From Laspinema palackyanum D2c (lineage in GTDB: Bacteria > Cyanobacteriota > Cyanobacteriia > Cyanobacteriales > Laspinemataceae): a DNA stretch of 64,000 nt. Both the position numbers and the translations under genes were made by a program. Where the stretch lies: the NCBI RefSeq assembly GCF_025370875.1, contig NZ_JAMXFD010000003.1, positions 286,069 through 350,068 on the forward strand, written 5' to 3'. Within the stretch, counting starts at the first letter, position 1, and every line of letters starts with the position of its first letter. Below the pieces are notes generated by a model, which saw only the letters and a list, made by a program, of their open reading frames with translations, was not told the origin of the DNA and did no database searches. Below, piece by piece: positions 17,336-26,800 of this stretch.

Positions 17336-18910
17336 TTAAGGGGTTTTGGAAGCGTCTAAGTCTGCTGGACTGGTTAAAGTCGCAACAGGGACAGTTTTCC
17401 CCATCGAAGCTTGCAACATAGAGGTCCGAGAAACAGAATTATTCGCTAAGGTAAACAGAGGATTAGACAGAATCCCAGCGAGGGAAGTCGCAATCACCGT
17501 CAGGATTAAACCCACTTGCAGCGATCGCATTCCGCGCAAATTCCAGCGAATTTCTGGATAATTTCTGACTGCCTCGGACATTTCCTGCGGTTCCTTGACT
17601 ACCATCATCTTGACGACGCGGATGTAGTAGTAAATGGAAACCACACTGGTTAATAAGCCCAGCAATACTAAGCCATAAAGACCCGCTTGCCAACCGGCCC
17701 AGAACAGATAAATCTTTCCAAAAAATCCAGCCAGGGGAGGAATTCCACCCAGAGAAAGCAAACAAATACTTAACCCCAAGGTTAACAACGGGTCTTTTTG
17801 ATACAGACCCGCATATTCGCTAATTTGATCCGTTCCCGTGCGCAGGGTGAAGAGAATCAAACAGGTGAATGCACCTAAGTTCATGAACAGATAAACCAGC
17901 AGATAGAAAATCATACTGGCATATCCGGCATCGGTATTGGCAATTAAACCAATCATCACAAACCCCGCTTGTCCGATGGAGGAATAGGCAAGCATCCGTT
18001 TGAGACTGGTTTGAGCTAGGGCCACCACATTACCCAGGACCATACTGAGGATGGCGAGGGCGGTAAACACAAAATGCCACTCTTCTTGGACGATGGGGAA
18101 TGCCGTCGTCAGCAGACGGATTGCTAGGGCAAACCCTGCTGCTTTAGAACCCACCGAGAGGAACGCCACCACTGGGGTGGGAGAACCTTCGTAAACGTCG
18201 GGAGTCCATTGGTGGAAGGGAACTGCGGAGATTTTGAACGAAATACCGGCAATCACAAACACCAGGGAAATCACCAGACCAATCGAGGGGCCTGTGCCCG
18301 AAGCAGTGATGCCGGAGGCGATCGCACTTAAGCGAGTTTCTCCTCCCGAAAGTCCATACAGCAACGACATTCCATAGAGAAACACTGCCGAAGAGGCAGC
18401 GCCAATCAGCAGATATTTTAAAGCCGCCTCATTGGAACGAGGATCCAGCTTCATGTAACCCGTGAGCAGATACGATGAAATACTCAGGGTTTCCAGGGAG
18501 ACAAAAATCATCACCAACTCATCTGCGCCAGAGAGGAACATTCCTCCCAGAGTGGCGGTGAGCAAAATCATCAGAAACTCGCCCATTGCGGTGCCAGAGT
18601 TTTCCACATAGCGGATCGACATCAAAACAGTCACCACCGCAGACAGGGCGATAATGCCGCGAAAGATCACACTCATGGAGTCCCCATTGAACCCACCGAG
18701 GAACGAAATCGGGTCACTGGCCCCCCATTGATAAACCAGCGCCACCAGGGACGCCAGTAGACCCGCGATCGCCATGTAGGGGGTCACCTTCAGCGACTCC
18801 CGTCCGACGATCAGGTCATAAACCAGGACCACCAGGAGGGTAATGATCACAATTCCCTCTGGCAAAATTATTCCAGCATTTAACTGGGCGGCAAGATTAG
18901 CAAAGTTCAT
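17336..18910 (-). CDS. ndhB: NAD(P)H-quinone oxidoreductase subunit 2
   Basis: A 524-residue polytopic thylakoid protein of the NDH-1 complex, which passes electrons from ferredoxin to plastoquinone in respiration and cyclic photosynthetic electron flow. About 14 hydrophobic segments are visible. Hallmarks are the antiporter-like loops: [26 protein letters not shown] (conserved Lys), and [20 protein letters not shown], which is diagnostic of NdhB/NuoN. I chose ATG 18910 ([13 protein letters not shown]), matching cyanobacterial homologues; the nine codons before it in the longer frame look non-coding. No other ndh gene is adjacent, as is usual for ndhB in cyanobacteria. Confidence 0.97.
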   Translation of the reverse strand: MNFANLAAQLNAGIILPEGIVIITLLVVLVYDLIVGRESLKVTPYMAIAGLLASLVALVYQWGASDPISFLGGFNGDSMSVIFRGIIALSAVVTVLMSIRYVENSGTAMGEFLMILLTATLGGMFLSGADELVMIFVSLETLSISSYLLTGYMKLDPRSNEAALKYLLIGAASSAVFLYGMSLLYGLSGGETRLSAIASGITASGTGPSIGLVISLVFVIAGISFKISAVPFHQWTPDVYEGSPTPVVAFLSVGSKAAGFALAIRLLTTAFPIVQEEWHFVFTALAILSMVLGNVVALAQTSLKRMLAYSSIGQAGFVMIGLIANTDAGYASMIFYLLVYLFMNLGAFTCLILFTLRTGTDQISEYAGLYQKDPLLTLGLSICLLSLGGIPPLAGFFGKIYLFWAGWQAGLYGLVLLGLLTSVVSIYYYIRVVKMMVVKEPQEMSEAVRNYPEIRWNLRGMRSLQVGLILTVIATSLAGILSNPLFTLANNSVSRTSMLQASMGKTVPVATLTSPADLDASKTP

Positions 18911-19628
18911 AGGAAGTTGTGGGCAGATACAATACAATCACCAGCATCAAGTTGGTGCAGGGTGTGCATTAGCAATTCTTTACATCTTGCATCTTACCTT
19001 GATATCCGCCCGAACCCCTCGAATCGCCTCGACTCCTCTAAGGGAAACTCGGTGATCCCCGGTCCCAGTTATTGATCTCAACCCACGGGTTTCCGTTCAG
19101 AGTAACGCCTAAAACCTATTGTCAACGGGGAAAAACTGGAAGTCCAATCCGAGACTTGCTCACCCCCTTCCCCATTTTTGCCTCCGGTTTCCTCTGCTTG
19201 TGTTAGGGTCAATTTAAGGAGCTTCTCCCCAATGCTATGGACCTCAGAGGGAAAAAACTCTGATCCGAGTGGGATGTTAAGTCGCCCTTGATTACCCCCA
19301 TATAGATATAAAGGAGATCGGGAACCCTGGCGATCCAGAACCGAGGCGATCGCCGCTTTTTCCTGTCCTCTGGGTAGAAGTCAGTCTCAGCGTTCAGCCT
19401 CAAGCCCCCAACACCGAACCGCCCATCCCCTGATCCCGCAACCCCGTCGGGTTAGCGAAATCAGATATAACTAGAGATTGGCACGGATCGACCAGCAGCG
19501 CTCAACTGCAAAAACGGGGCCGTTAGACTCCAGTTAGACTGATGCCCCCTTTCCCGATCGCCCTTGACATCTCCCTCAAAAAGCTCTAAAGCTGACGTTC
19601 TACAAAGCTGCTATCCCCAAAAGGTGCC
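18911..19628. other. Divergent intergenic region between ndhB and topA
   Basis: About 720 bp between two divergent genes, so it should hold both promoters, but I could not pick a convincing pair of boxes. Short open frames here are not protein-like. No repeats were seen. Confidence 0.5.
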
Positions 19629-22295
19629 ATGTCAACCCTCGTCATCGTCGAATCTCCAACCAAAGCCCGCACGATTCGGAACTTCCTGCCGAACGATTAT
19701 CGCGTAGAGGCATCGATGGGTCACGTGCGCGATCTGCCCTCCTCTGCCGATGAAATTCCCGAACAAGTCAAAGGGGAAAAATGGGCGCAGCTTGGGGTCA
19801 ATGTAGAAGCCGATTTTGAGCCCCTCTACGTCATCCCCAAAACCAAGCAAAAAGTCGTCAAAACCCTCAAAGATGCCCTCAAACAGGCCGATGAGCTGAT
19901 TCTGGCAACGGACGAAGACCGGGAAGGAGAAAGTATTAGTTGGCATCTGCAAGAAGTGCTTAAACCCAAGGTGCCCATCAAGCGCATGGTGTTTCACGAA
20001 ATCACCCGGGAGGCGATTCGTGATGCCCTCAACAATTGCCGCACGATTGATTATCAACTGGTCCATGCCCAAGAAACCAGGCGGATTTTAGACCGCTTGG
20101 TCGGTTATACCCTCTCGCCCCTATTGTGGAAAAAAATCGCTTCGGGACTCTCTGCCGGTCGGGTGCAGTCCGTGGCGGTGCGCCTGTTGGTCCAACGCGA
20201 ACGGCAGCGGCGCGCCTTCCGTCAAGGGTCTTATTGGGATTTAAAAGCCCGCTTAGTCCAGGCCAAAACCCCCTTTGAGACCAAACTGGTGACTCTGGGC
20301 GATCGCAAAGTTGCCACCGGCAGCGACTTTGATGAATCCACCGGCCAAATTATCGCCGGTCGCAACGTCGTTCTCCTCAACGAAGAACAAGCTAGGGCCT
20401 TGGTCACCCAACTCACGGGCAAACCTTGGCAAGTCGCCAAAGTTGAGGAACGTCCCACCACCCGGAAACCTTCCCCTCCCTTTACCACCTCCACCCTCCA
20501 ACAGGAGGCCAACCGCAAACTGCGGTTATCCGCCAGGGATACGATGAAAATTGCCCAAAGTCTCTACGAAAATGGGTACATCACCTACATGAGAACCGAC
20601 TCGGTGCATCTGTCAGAACAGGCCCTCACCGCAGCCCGGACCTGTGTGGCAGAAATGTACGGGAAAGAGTATCTCAGTCCCAAACCCAGGCAATATGCCA
20701 CCAAGAGCAAAGGGGCCCAGGAAGCTCACGAAGCCATTCGTCCGGCGGGAAGCAGCTTCCGCACTCCCCAACAAACCCCCCTCTCGGGACGGGAATTGCA
20801 ACTCTATGATTTGATTTGGAAACGCACGGTTGCCAGTCAAATGGCCGATGCCCGTCAAACCATCGTAGCGGTGGATTTGCAGGTGGAGAATGCTGGATTT
20901 CGGTCCAGTGGCAAGCGGATTGATTTCCCCGGATTTTTACGCGCTTATGTGGAGGGGTCGGATGATCCCGATGCGGCGTTAGAGGACCAAGAGGTGATTT
21001 TACCGGCGTTGAAAGTCGGCGATCGCCCCAACTGCCAAAACATCGAGGCAGTGGGCCATGAAACCCAACCCCCGGCCCGATATACGGAAGCCTCCCTAGT
21101 CAAAACCCTAGAAAGCGAAGGCATTGGCCGTCCGAGTACCTACGCCAGCATCATCAGTACCATTATTGATCGCGGCTATTCCATCCTCAAAGGGAATGCC
21201 CTAGTCCCCACCTTTACCGCCTTTGCCGTCACCGATTTGTTGGAAAAATACTTCCCCGAATTGGTAGACCCCGGGTTTACGGCCAAAATGGAACGCACTC
21301 TGGATGATATTTCCACCGGAGAAGCGGCCTGGTTACCCTATCTCCAGAAATTTTATCTCGGGGAAACGGGACTGGAAACCCAAGTCAAACAACAGGAAAG
21401 TGCGATCGACCCCAACCAAGCCCGTAGCGTCGAATTGGAGAACCTCGATGCCAAAGTTCGCATCGGGCGCTATGGACCCTATATCGAAGCCGACAATGGT
21501 AGCGGGGTCGTCACCGCCTCCATTCCCAAGGACCTTACCCCCTCGGACCTGGACCCGGAACAAGTCCAACTGATTCTCAAGCAAAAAACCGAAGGACCGG
21601 ACCAACTCGGTACCGACCCCAATACCGGACTGCCGATTTATATCCTGATTGGCAAATATGGCCCTTATGTCCAACTGGGAGAGGCTACGGAAGAGAATAA
21701 AAAACCGAAACGGGCTTCTTTCCCCAAAGGGGTGACAGCGGAAAACTTGACTGTAGAACAAGCAGTGGGACTGTTAGCGTTGCCGCGAACCTTGGGAGTG
21801 CATCCCGAAAACGGCGGTAAAATCCAAGCGAGTTTAGGGCGATTTGGACCTTATGTGGTCTGCGATCGGGGGAAAGAAGAGGGCAAAGAATATCGGTCCT
21901 TGAAAGCCGGAGATGATGTTCTCAGCATCACCCTCCCTCGCGCCTTAGAGTTACTCGCCGAACCGAAAAAGGGACGCAGTAGCAAAACCAGCAAAGCCAA
22001 AGAACCCCTGCGCGAACTCGGCAAACATCCAGCAGATGACGAACCCGTGAACGTTTACGACGGACCCTACGGACCCTACGTCAAACATGGGAAAACCAAT
22101 GCCTCGGTACCCGAAGGCACCACCGTAGAAGATGTCACCCTGGCACAAGCGGTTGAACTCCTGGCTGCAAAAGCATCCACCTCTAAGAGTAAGAGTAAGA
22201 CTAGCAGCAAATCCAAAACCACCAGTAGTACCAAATCTAAAACCGGGACAACCAAGAAGAAAACCACAACTTCCACCGCGAAGAAAAAGAGTTAA
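19629..22295 (+). CDS. topA: DNA topoisomerase I
   Basis: An 888-residue type IA topoisomerase that relaxes negative supercoils. The Toprim domain is at the start (VESPTKA with Glu8; ATDEDREGE with the DxDxE acids). The catalytic tyrosine is Tyr320 in YITYMRTDS. The DNA gate and arch regions are complete ([30 protein letters not shown]). Instead of zinc fingers, the C-terminus has about four glycine-rich repeats with the core IGRYGPYI / IGKYGPYV / LGRFGPYV / DGPYGPYV, from about residue 615 to 840. The last 45 residues are a Lys/Ser/Thr tail ([14 protein letters not shown]) likely to bind DNA. This matches cyanobacterial TopA. A terminator follows. Confidence 0.97.
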   Translation: MSTLVIVESPTKARTIRNFLPNDYRVEASMGHVRDLPSSADEIPEQVKGEKWAQLGVNVEADFEPLYVIPKTKQKVVKTLKDALKQADELILATDEDREGESISWHLQEVLKPKVPIKRMVFHEITREAIRDALNNCRTIDYQLVHAQETRRILDRLVGYTLSPLLWKKIASGLSAGRVQSVAVRLLVQRERQRRAFRQGSYWDLKARLVQAKTPFETKLVTLGDRKVATGSDFDESTGQIIAGRNVVLLNEEQARALVTQLTGKPWQVAKVEERPTTRKPSPPFTTSTLQQEANRKLRLSARDTMKIAQSLYENGYITYMRTDSVHLSEQALTAARTCVAEMYGKEYLSPKPRQYATKSKGAQEAHEAIRPAGSSFRTPQQTPLSGRELQLYDLIWKRTVASQMADARQTIVAVDLQVENAGFRSSGKRIDFPGFLRAYVEGSDDPDAALEDQEVILPALKVGDRPNCQNIEAVGHETQPPARYTEASLVKTLESEGIGRPSTYASIISTIIDRGYSILKGNALVPTFTAFAVTDLLEKYFPELVDPGFTAKMERTLDDISTGEAAWLPYLQKFYLGETGLETQVKQQESAIDPNQARSVELENLDAKVRIGRYGPYIEADNGSGVVTASIPKDLTPSDLDPEQVQLILKQKTEGPDQLGTDPNTGLPIYILIGKYGPYVQLGEATEENKKPKRASFPKGVTAENLTVEQAVGLLALPRTLGVHPENGGKIQASLGRFGPYVVCDRGKEEGKEYRSLKAGDDVLSITLPRALELLAEPKKGRSSKTSKAKEPLRELGKHPADDEPVNVYDGPYGPYVKHGKTNASVPEGTTVEDVTLAQAVELLAAKASTSKSKSKTSSKSKTTSSTKSKTGTTKKKTTTSTAKKKS

Positions 22296-22306
22296 ACCAT
22301 GAGTGA

Positions 22307-22340
22307 GGGGTGCGTTGCCGATGAGATAACGCGCCCTTTT
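22307..22340 (+). terminator. Rho-independent terminator after topA
   Basis: GGGTGCGTT, an 11-base loop, AACGCGCCC (one G-T wobble), then TTTTGTTT. It begins 12 bp after the stop. Confidence 0.8.
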
Positions 22341-22410
22341 GTTTAATTCGGGTTAATTACGCCCCTATAAAATATAGAAACACCAAAAATCAATCTGACC
22401 CTTAATTAAG

Positions 22411-23076
22411 ATGATTGTCACAGCACCTCAAAATTATCGCAATTTGCTCGGGGAAAAGCGCGTCTCCCTGCGAGGCTTAACTTGGCAAGCTTATCAGCAG
22501 ATTCTTCATGCTTTACCCCAAAGTCGTTCCGCCCGTCTGACTTATGATCGCGGTATTTTAGAAATTACTATGCCTTTAGAAAGTCACGAATTTGCCCTCC
22601 GACTGATTGAACGCTTTATCATTATTCTCATCTTTGAGATGGGGCTGAAGATTAAAACAATGGGGTCTACCACGATGGATCGAGAAGAGTTAGATCGCGG
22701 TTCAGAACCCGATTGTGCCTATTATATTCAACATCAATCTCAAGTCGCAGGGCGGACCGTAGATTTTACCGCCGATCCACCCCCCGATTTGGTGGTAGAA
22801 GTCGATATAACCCATACGGATATCGACAAAAATCGGCTTTATGCTGCGATGGGAGTGCCGGAATTTTGGCGCTACAATGGCCGGGAATTGAAAATTTATC
22901 AATTGATTGAAGGCATTTATCAGGAATGCGATCGCTCTCCTACCTTTACCTGGGTTGAAAAAGAGTATTTATATGAATTCTTAGAACAAGCCCAGCAGGA
23001 TGAAATGGAGGCAGAACGAAGATTTAGAGAACGAGTTCGAGGGCACATCGCCTCCCAGAAAAAAACCGAAGGCTGA
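22411..23076 (+). CDS. Uma2-family putative endonuclease (1)
   Basis: A 221-residue DUF820/Uma2 protein with a PD-(D/E)XK-type fold. The core shows GSEPDCAYYIQ (catalytic Asp region), PPDLVVEVDITHTD (acidic Glu-x-Asp strand) and DKNRLYAAMGVPEFWRYNG (the usual Lys position and the YxxxGVPEFW motif). These proteins exist in dozens of copies per cyanobacterial genome; their substrates are unknown and most look like domesticated nuclease folds. The C-terminal 40 residues are charged and helical. It lies alone between topA and a second Uma2 gene on the same strand, but the two differ clearly in sequence, so they are not a recent duplication. Confidence 0.85.
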   Translation: MIVTAPQNYRNLLGEKRVSLRGLTWQAYQQILHALPQSRSARLTYDRGILEITMPLESHEFALRLIERFIIILIFEMGLKIKTMGSTTMDREELDRGSEPDCAYYIQHQSQVAGRTVDFTADPPPDLVVEVDITHTDIDKNRLYAAMGVPEFWRYNGRELKIYQLIEGIYQECDRSPTFTWVEKEYLYEFLEQAQQDEMEAERRFRERVRGHIASQKKTEG

Positions 23077-23195
23077 TCCTCAGATCAGGGAGGAGGAAAA
23101 CGCAAAACCTGTTACAGCTAACTCTCAATTCCTCCCCAACTCTAACCTTGAATAATTTGGGTTAGAATAAAACCAAACTTAACCTGCGAGTTGCT

Positions 23196-23810
23196 ATGAC
23201 TTCCACCCTCAGCCAACGCACCTATACGGTTGATGAATATTTAACCCAAGAAATTGCCTCCCAGGACCGTCATGAATATCGCAATGGAGAACTTGTTCTG
23301 ATGCCCGGTGGTACTCCCAATCACAATCAAATTACCTTGAATTTAGCGGGGTCCTTAAATTTTGCCTTGCGACGCCAACCCTATAGGGTCTTTATCGCGG
23401 ATCAACGCCTATGGATTCCGGACCGGCGAATTTATACTTATCCGGATGTGATGGTTGGGGGTCAGCCGGTAGAATTGCAGGAAGGGCGCAAAGATACGGT
23501 GACCAATCCGATTGTCATTGCCGAAGTTTTATCCCAGTCCACTCGCAGTTACGATAAAGATGACAAATTTGCAGCTTATCGGAGTATCCCCAGTTTTAGC
23601 GAGTATTTGTTGATTGACCAATACACCGCCCATATTGAACATTACACCAAAACTGAAGGTCAGGCTTGGTTGTTCCGCGAGTATGATGGTTTAGAAGCAA
23701 CGGTCTCATTTCAATCCTTTGACTTCTCTTTACAACTGCTTGATTTGTATGATAGAGTTGAGTTTTCATCGGAAGATGTGAAGGTTGAGTCAGATTTAGA
23801 AGAGAGTTGA
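23196..23810 (+). CDS. Uma2-family putative endonuclease (2)
   Basis: A 204-residue Uma2/DUF820 protein of the other common subtype. It begins with YTVDEYLTQEIASQDRHEYRNGEL. Catalytic-fold motifs: YTYPDVMVGG (Asp), PIVIAEVLSQSTRSYDKDDKF (Glu, then Asp and Lys) and SFSEYLLIDQ. It is closer to the copy at 30260 than to the neighbour at 22411. No known target. It converges on the giant hybrid kinase gene. Confidence 0.87.
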   Translation: MTSTLSQRTYTVDEYLTQEIASQDRHEYRNGELVLMPGGTPNHNQITLNLAGSLNFALRRQPYRVFIADQRLWIPDRRIYTYPDVMVGGQPVELQEGRKDTVTNPIVIAEVLSQSTRSYDKDDKFAAYRSIPSFSEYLLIDQYTAHIEHYTKTEGQAWLFREYDGLEATVSFQSFDFSLQLLDLYDRVEFSSEDVKVESDLEES

Positions 23811-23884
23811 TTTCAGGTTTTGTTTTGAATTCAATTGCGGTTTTTCATGGGTTTAGGAGCAGTTTGTCCTCGAATTTAACCTTA

Positions 23885-26800
23885 CTATTGCTTAGATTGA
23901 GGAGAATAGGGAAGGGAAATTGTAAATTCTGTTCCTTGGCCTAAAGTTGAATGGACCTCTAGGGAACCGGAGTGTTTTTCTACGATAATCTGGCGGGCGA
24001 TCGCCAATCCTAATCCGGTCCCTTTCCCCACCTCTTTGGTCGTAAATAGATGCTCAAAAATTTTGGCTTGCAACGTTTCACTCATTCCCACTCCATTGTC
24101 TTGAATCCGAATAATCACCTGTTGTTGGTCACGGGAGAGCTCGGTTTTGACAATAATTTGATTATTAATTTCTCCATACTCACATCCTTGATTGGATTCT
24201 TCCAAGGCATCGATCGCATTGCTCAAAAGATTCATAAAAACTTGATTGAGTTGGCCCGCATAGCATTCGATCATCGGCAAATCACTATAGTCTTTGATGA
24301 TTTTAATTTCCGGGCGATTTTCATTAGATTTAAGGCGATGTTTGAGCAGCATAATGGTACTATCGAGTCCGTGGTGAATATTGCAGGCTACGGGGCGATC
24401 GGTATCAGCACGAGAGAAGGTTCTCAGGCTATTACTAATATCGTTAATCCGCTTGACGCCTTCCTGCATAGAATCGATTAATTTTGGTAAGTCTTCTTGA
24501 ATATAATCTAGCTCAATTTCTTCTATTTTATTTTGAAGTTCTGGGTCTAAGTTGGGATATTTTTCTTGAAATAACGCGAGCAAATCGAATAAATCAGTAA
24601 TGTAATCTAAGGCTGGATTAATATTTCCGCTTAAGAAGTTAACAGGATTATTGATTTCGTGGGCGATGCCGGAAACGAGGTTTCCTAGGGCTGACATTTT
24701 TTCGCTTTGGACAATTTGGAGTTGTGCTTCTTTCAGTTCAGTTAAGGCTTGTTGGGCGGTTTGATAGAGACGGGCATTTTCTAAAGAAATAGCAGCTTGA
24801 GCACAAATTAGACTGAGGACTTCGACGCGATCGCTCGTAAATGCACCCACCGTCAGATGATTTTCCAGATATAAAACTCCAAACAACTGTCCTTGATTAA
24901 TCAGCGGACTACAAAGCACACTTTTCGGCTGGTATTTTTGAATATAACTATCCGCCATAAACCGAGGATTAATGCGGGCATCGGCCAGGACCAAAGGTTT
25001 TAAAGTCCGCTTGACCCTATTCACTAAAGTAATCGGAACATCTAAACTGCATTCCAGAGGAATTGAAGAGAGAATTTCAGGAGATTTTCCAAATTCTATC
25101 AAAGCTCTTACCTGTAAATCCAGGTCTTGTTTAAGAAGCAGAACCCCCTTATTTGCCCCCGCATTGGCAATGATAATTTCTAAGATAACGGTTAAAAGTT
25201 TATCCAGTTGCATTTCACTAGAAATGGCTTGAGAGGCTTTGACTAAGGTTGCCAAATCTAGGGCCTCCGATATCCGGCTAGAGGTATGTTGAGATAGAAT
25301 AATTTCTGCCTTAGTGGGTTCTGGCACAAAGCCAGTCTGGTGCGGTTGTTCTAAAAGCGGCGAGAGGAATTCAGGATAACGTTGTGCTAAATCAGCCACC
25401 TTGGCTGTAGCTCTCCATTGAGCATAACAATAGTAAGCTTCTTGAATATAACTTGCGGCCACTTTTTCTTTACCCCACCCTAGGTAAAATTCAGCAGCCA
25501 GTTCATTAGCTAAAGCTTCTTCTTGGAGATATTCATGTTGTTTAGCCCCAGCAATTGCCTGATCATACAGGTCTATCGCTTCGGACTTTTTCCCTAATAC
25601 TCGACATTTTTCTGCCTCGACTAAACTAAGCTTATGGCCGTAATTCATGGGGGCATAATGCGCCCATTCCTCAAGAATGGTTTGATGATTGGCTAAGAGT
25701 TTGAGCGTATTAGCTTGCTCAGTTCCGGACTGAGTATTGCTTACTGCTAAATAGATGAGCGCCGCATAAAAATGGAAAATAGGGGTGTGAATTGAGCCGA
25801 AAACCGCTTGCAAAGCTTGGTTAGCTTCGGCCATATAGGTGAGGGCATTTTGTGGCTGATGAAATAGATAATCCAGAATGAGCTTGTAGGTATAGAGATA
25901 AGCCAAGCCTGAGATTTCATTATCTTTCTGATACTGGCTAATCATCACGGTCTCATTGTAGAAGTTTCCAATTAATAGCTCTTTTTGCGGGGCGGTTCCC
26001 ATCAAATTATGAAGCATCTGTTGGGTCATCTTGAGGTAAAGTACGGGAGAATTCTGCTTGGCTTTAGTTAAAACCCCACAGTAATTCTCTATTTCTGCCT
26101 CCAAATTTTCCAGTCCGACCCCCGCGAAGAAATTATTATAAAAATAAACTGCAATATTATAACCACCCGTCAAAAAATCGCCGATTTCCATACCCGCCAA
26201 ATAACCTTCTTTCACCTTGGGGAGAGTGGCTCTTAAATTTTCATAACGATGTTGGATAAAAAATCCAAACCATAGTAAAGTCATCGGCTTGAATTCCCGC
26301 ACATTTAACCGCTCCAGTAAACTTAGTGCTAGACACCCAAATCGATAGCCTGTTTCTACCTCGCCCAAAAAAGCACAGAGCACCATGCCATAACTGGCAT
26401 AGCCAATGGTTGATGCAGGTGCATTTCCAAATTTTAGGGATAGACTCACAATGGTGGAACATAACAGCGGTTGTAACCCGGGACTGGCTTGATAAACCGG
26501 CGGAAATAATAAGGCTAACAGTTCCATTGCGGCGATCGTCTGAGGATCCTTGATCACCGGCAGATTAACCAACTCCTCAATCTGGGTATCCTGAAGTTGC
26601 ACCGCTAAGGTTTTGAGCGCTTCGTCGGTCAAGGCTTGATCCGGTTCAGAGGAGAACTCCACCCCCAATTGTTTGAGCGCCTTTTGACCGATCGCGATCG
26701 CCTCTAACATCCGATTCTGGGTAGTCCTAGCGCTGATTTGAATTTGATAAATCTTCACCTGATCGAGTAAAGTTCTCGCGCATTTTAAAACCTGTTCTCC

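Noticed and set aside
19441-19628. Possible tRNA or small RNA upstream of topA
   Set aside because: No T-loop GTTCGA motif and no cloverleaf pairing could be drawn.
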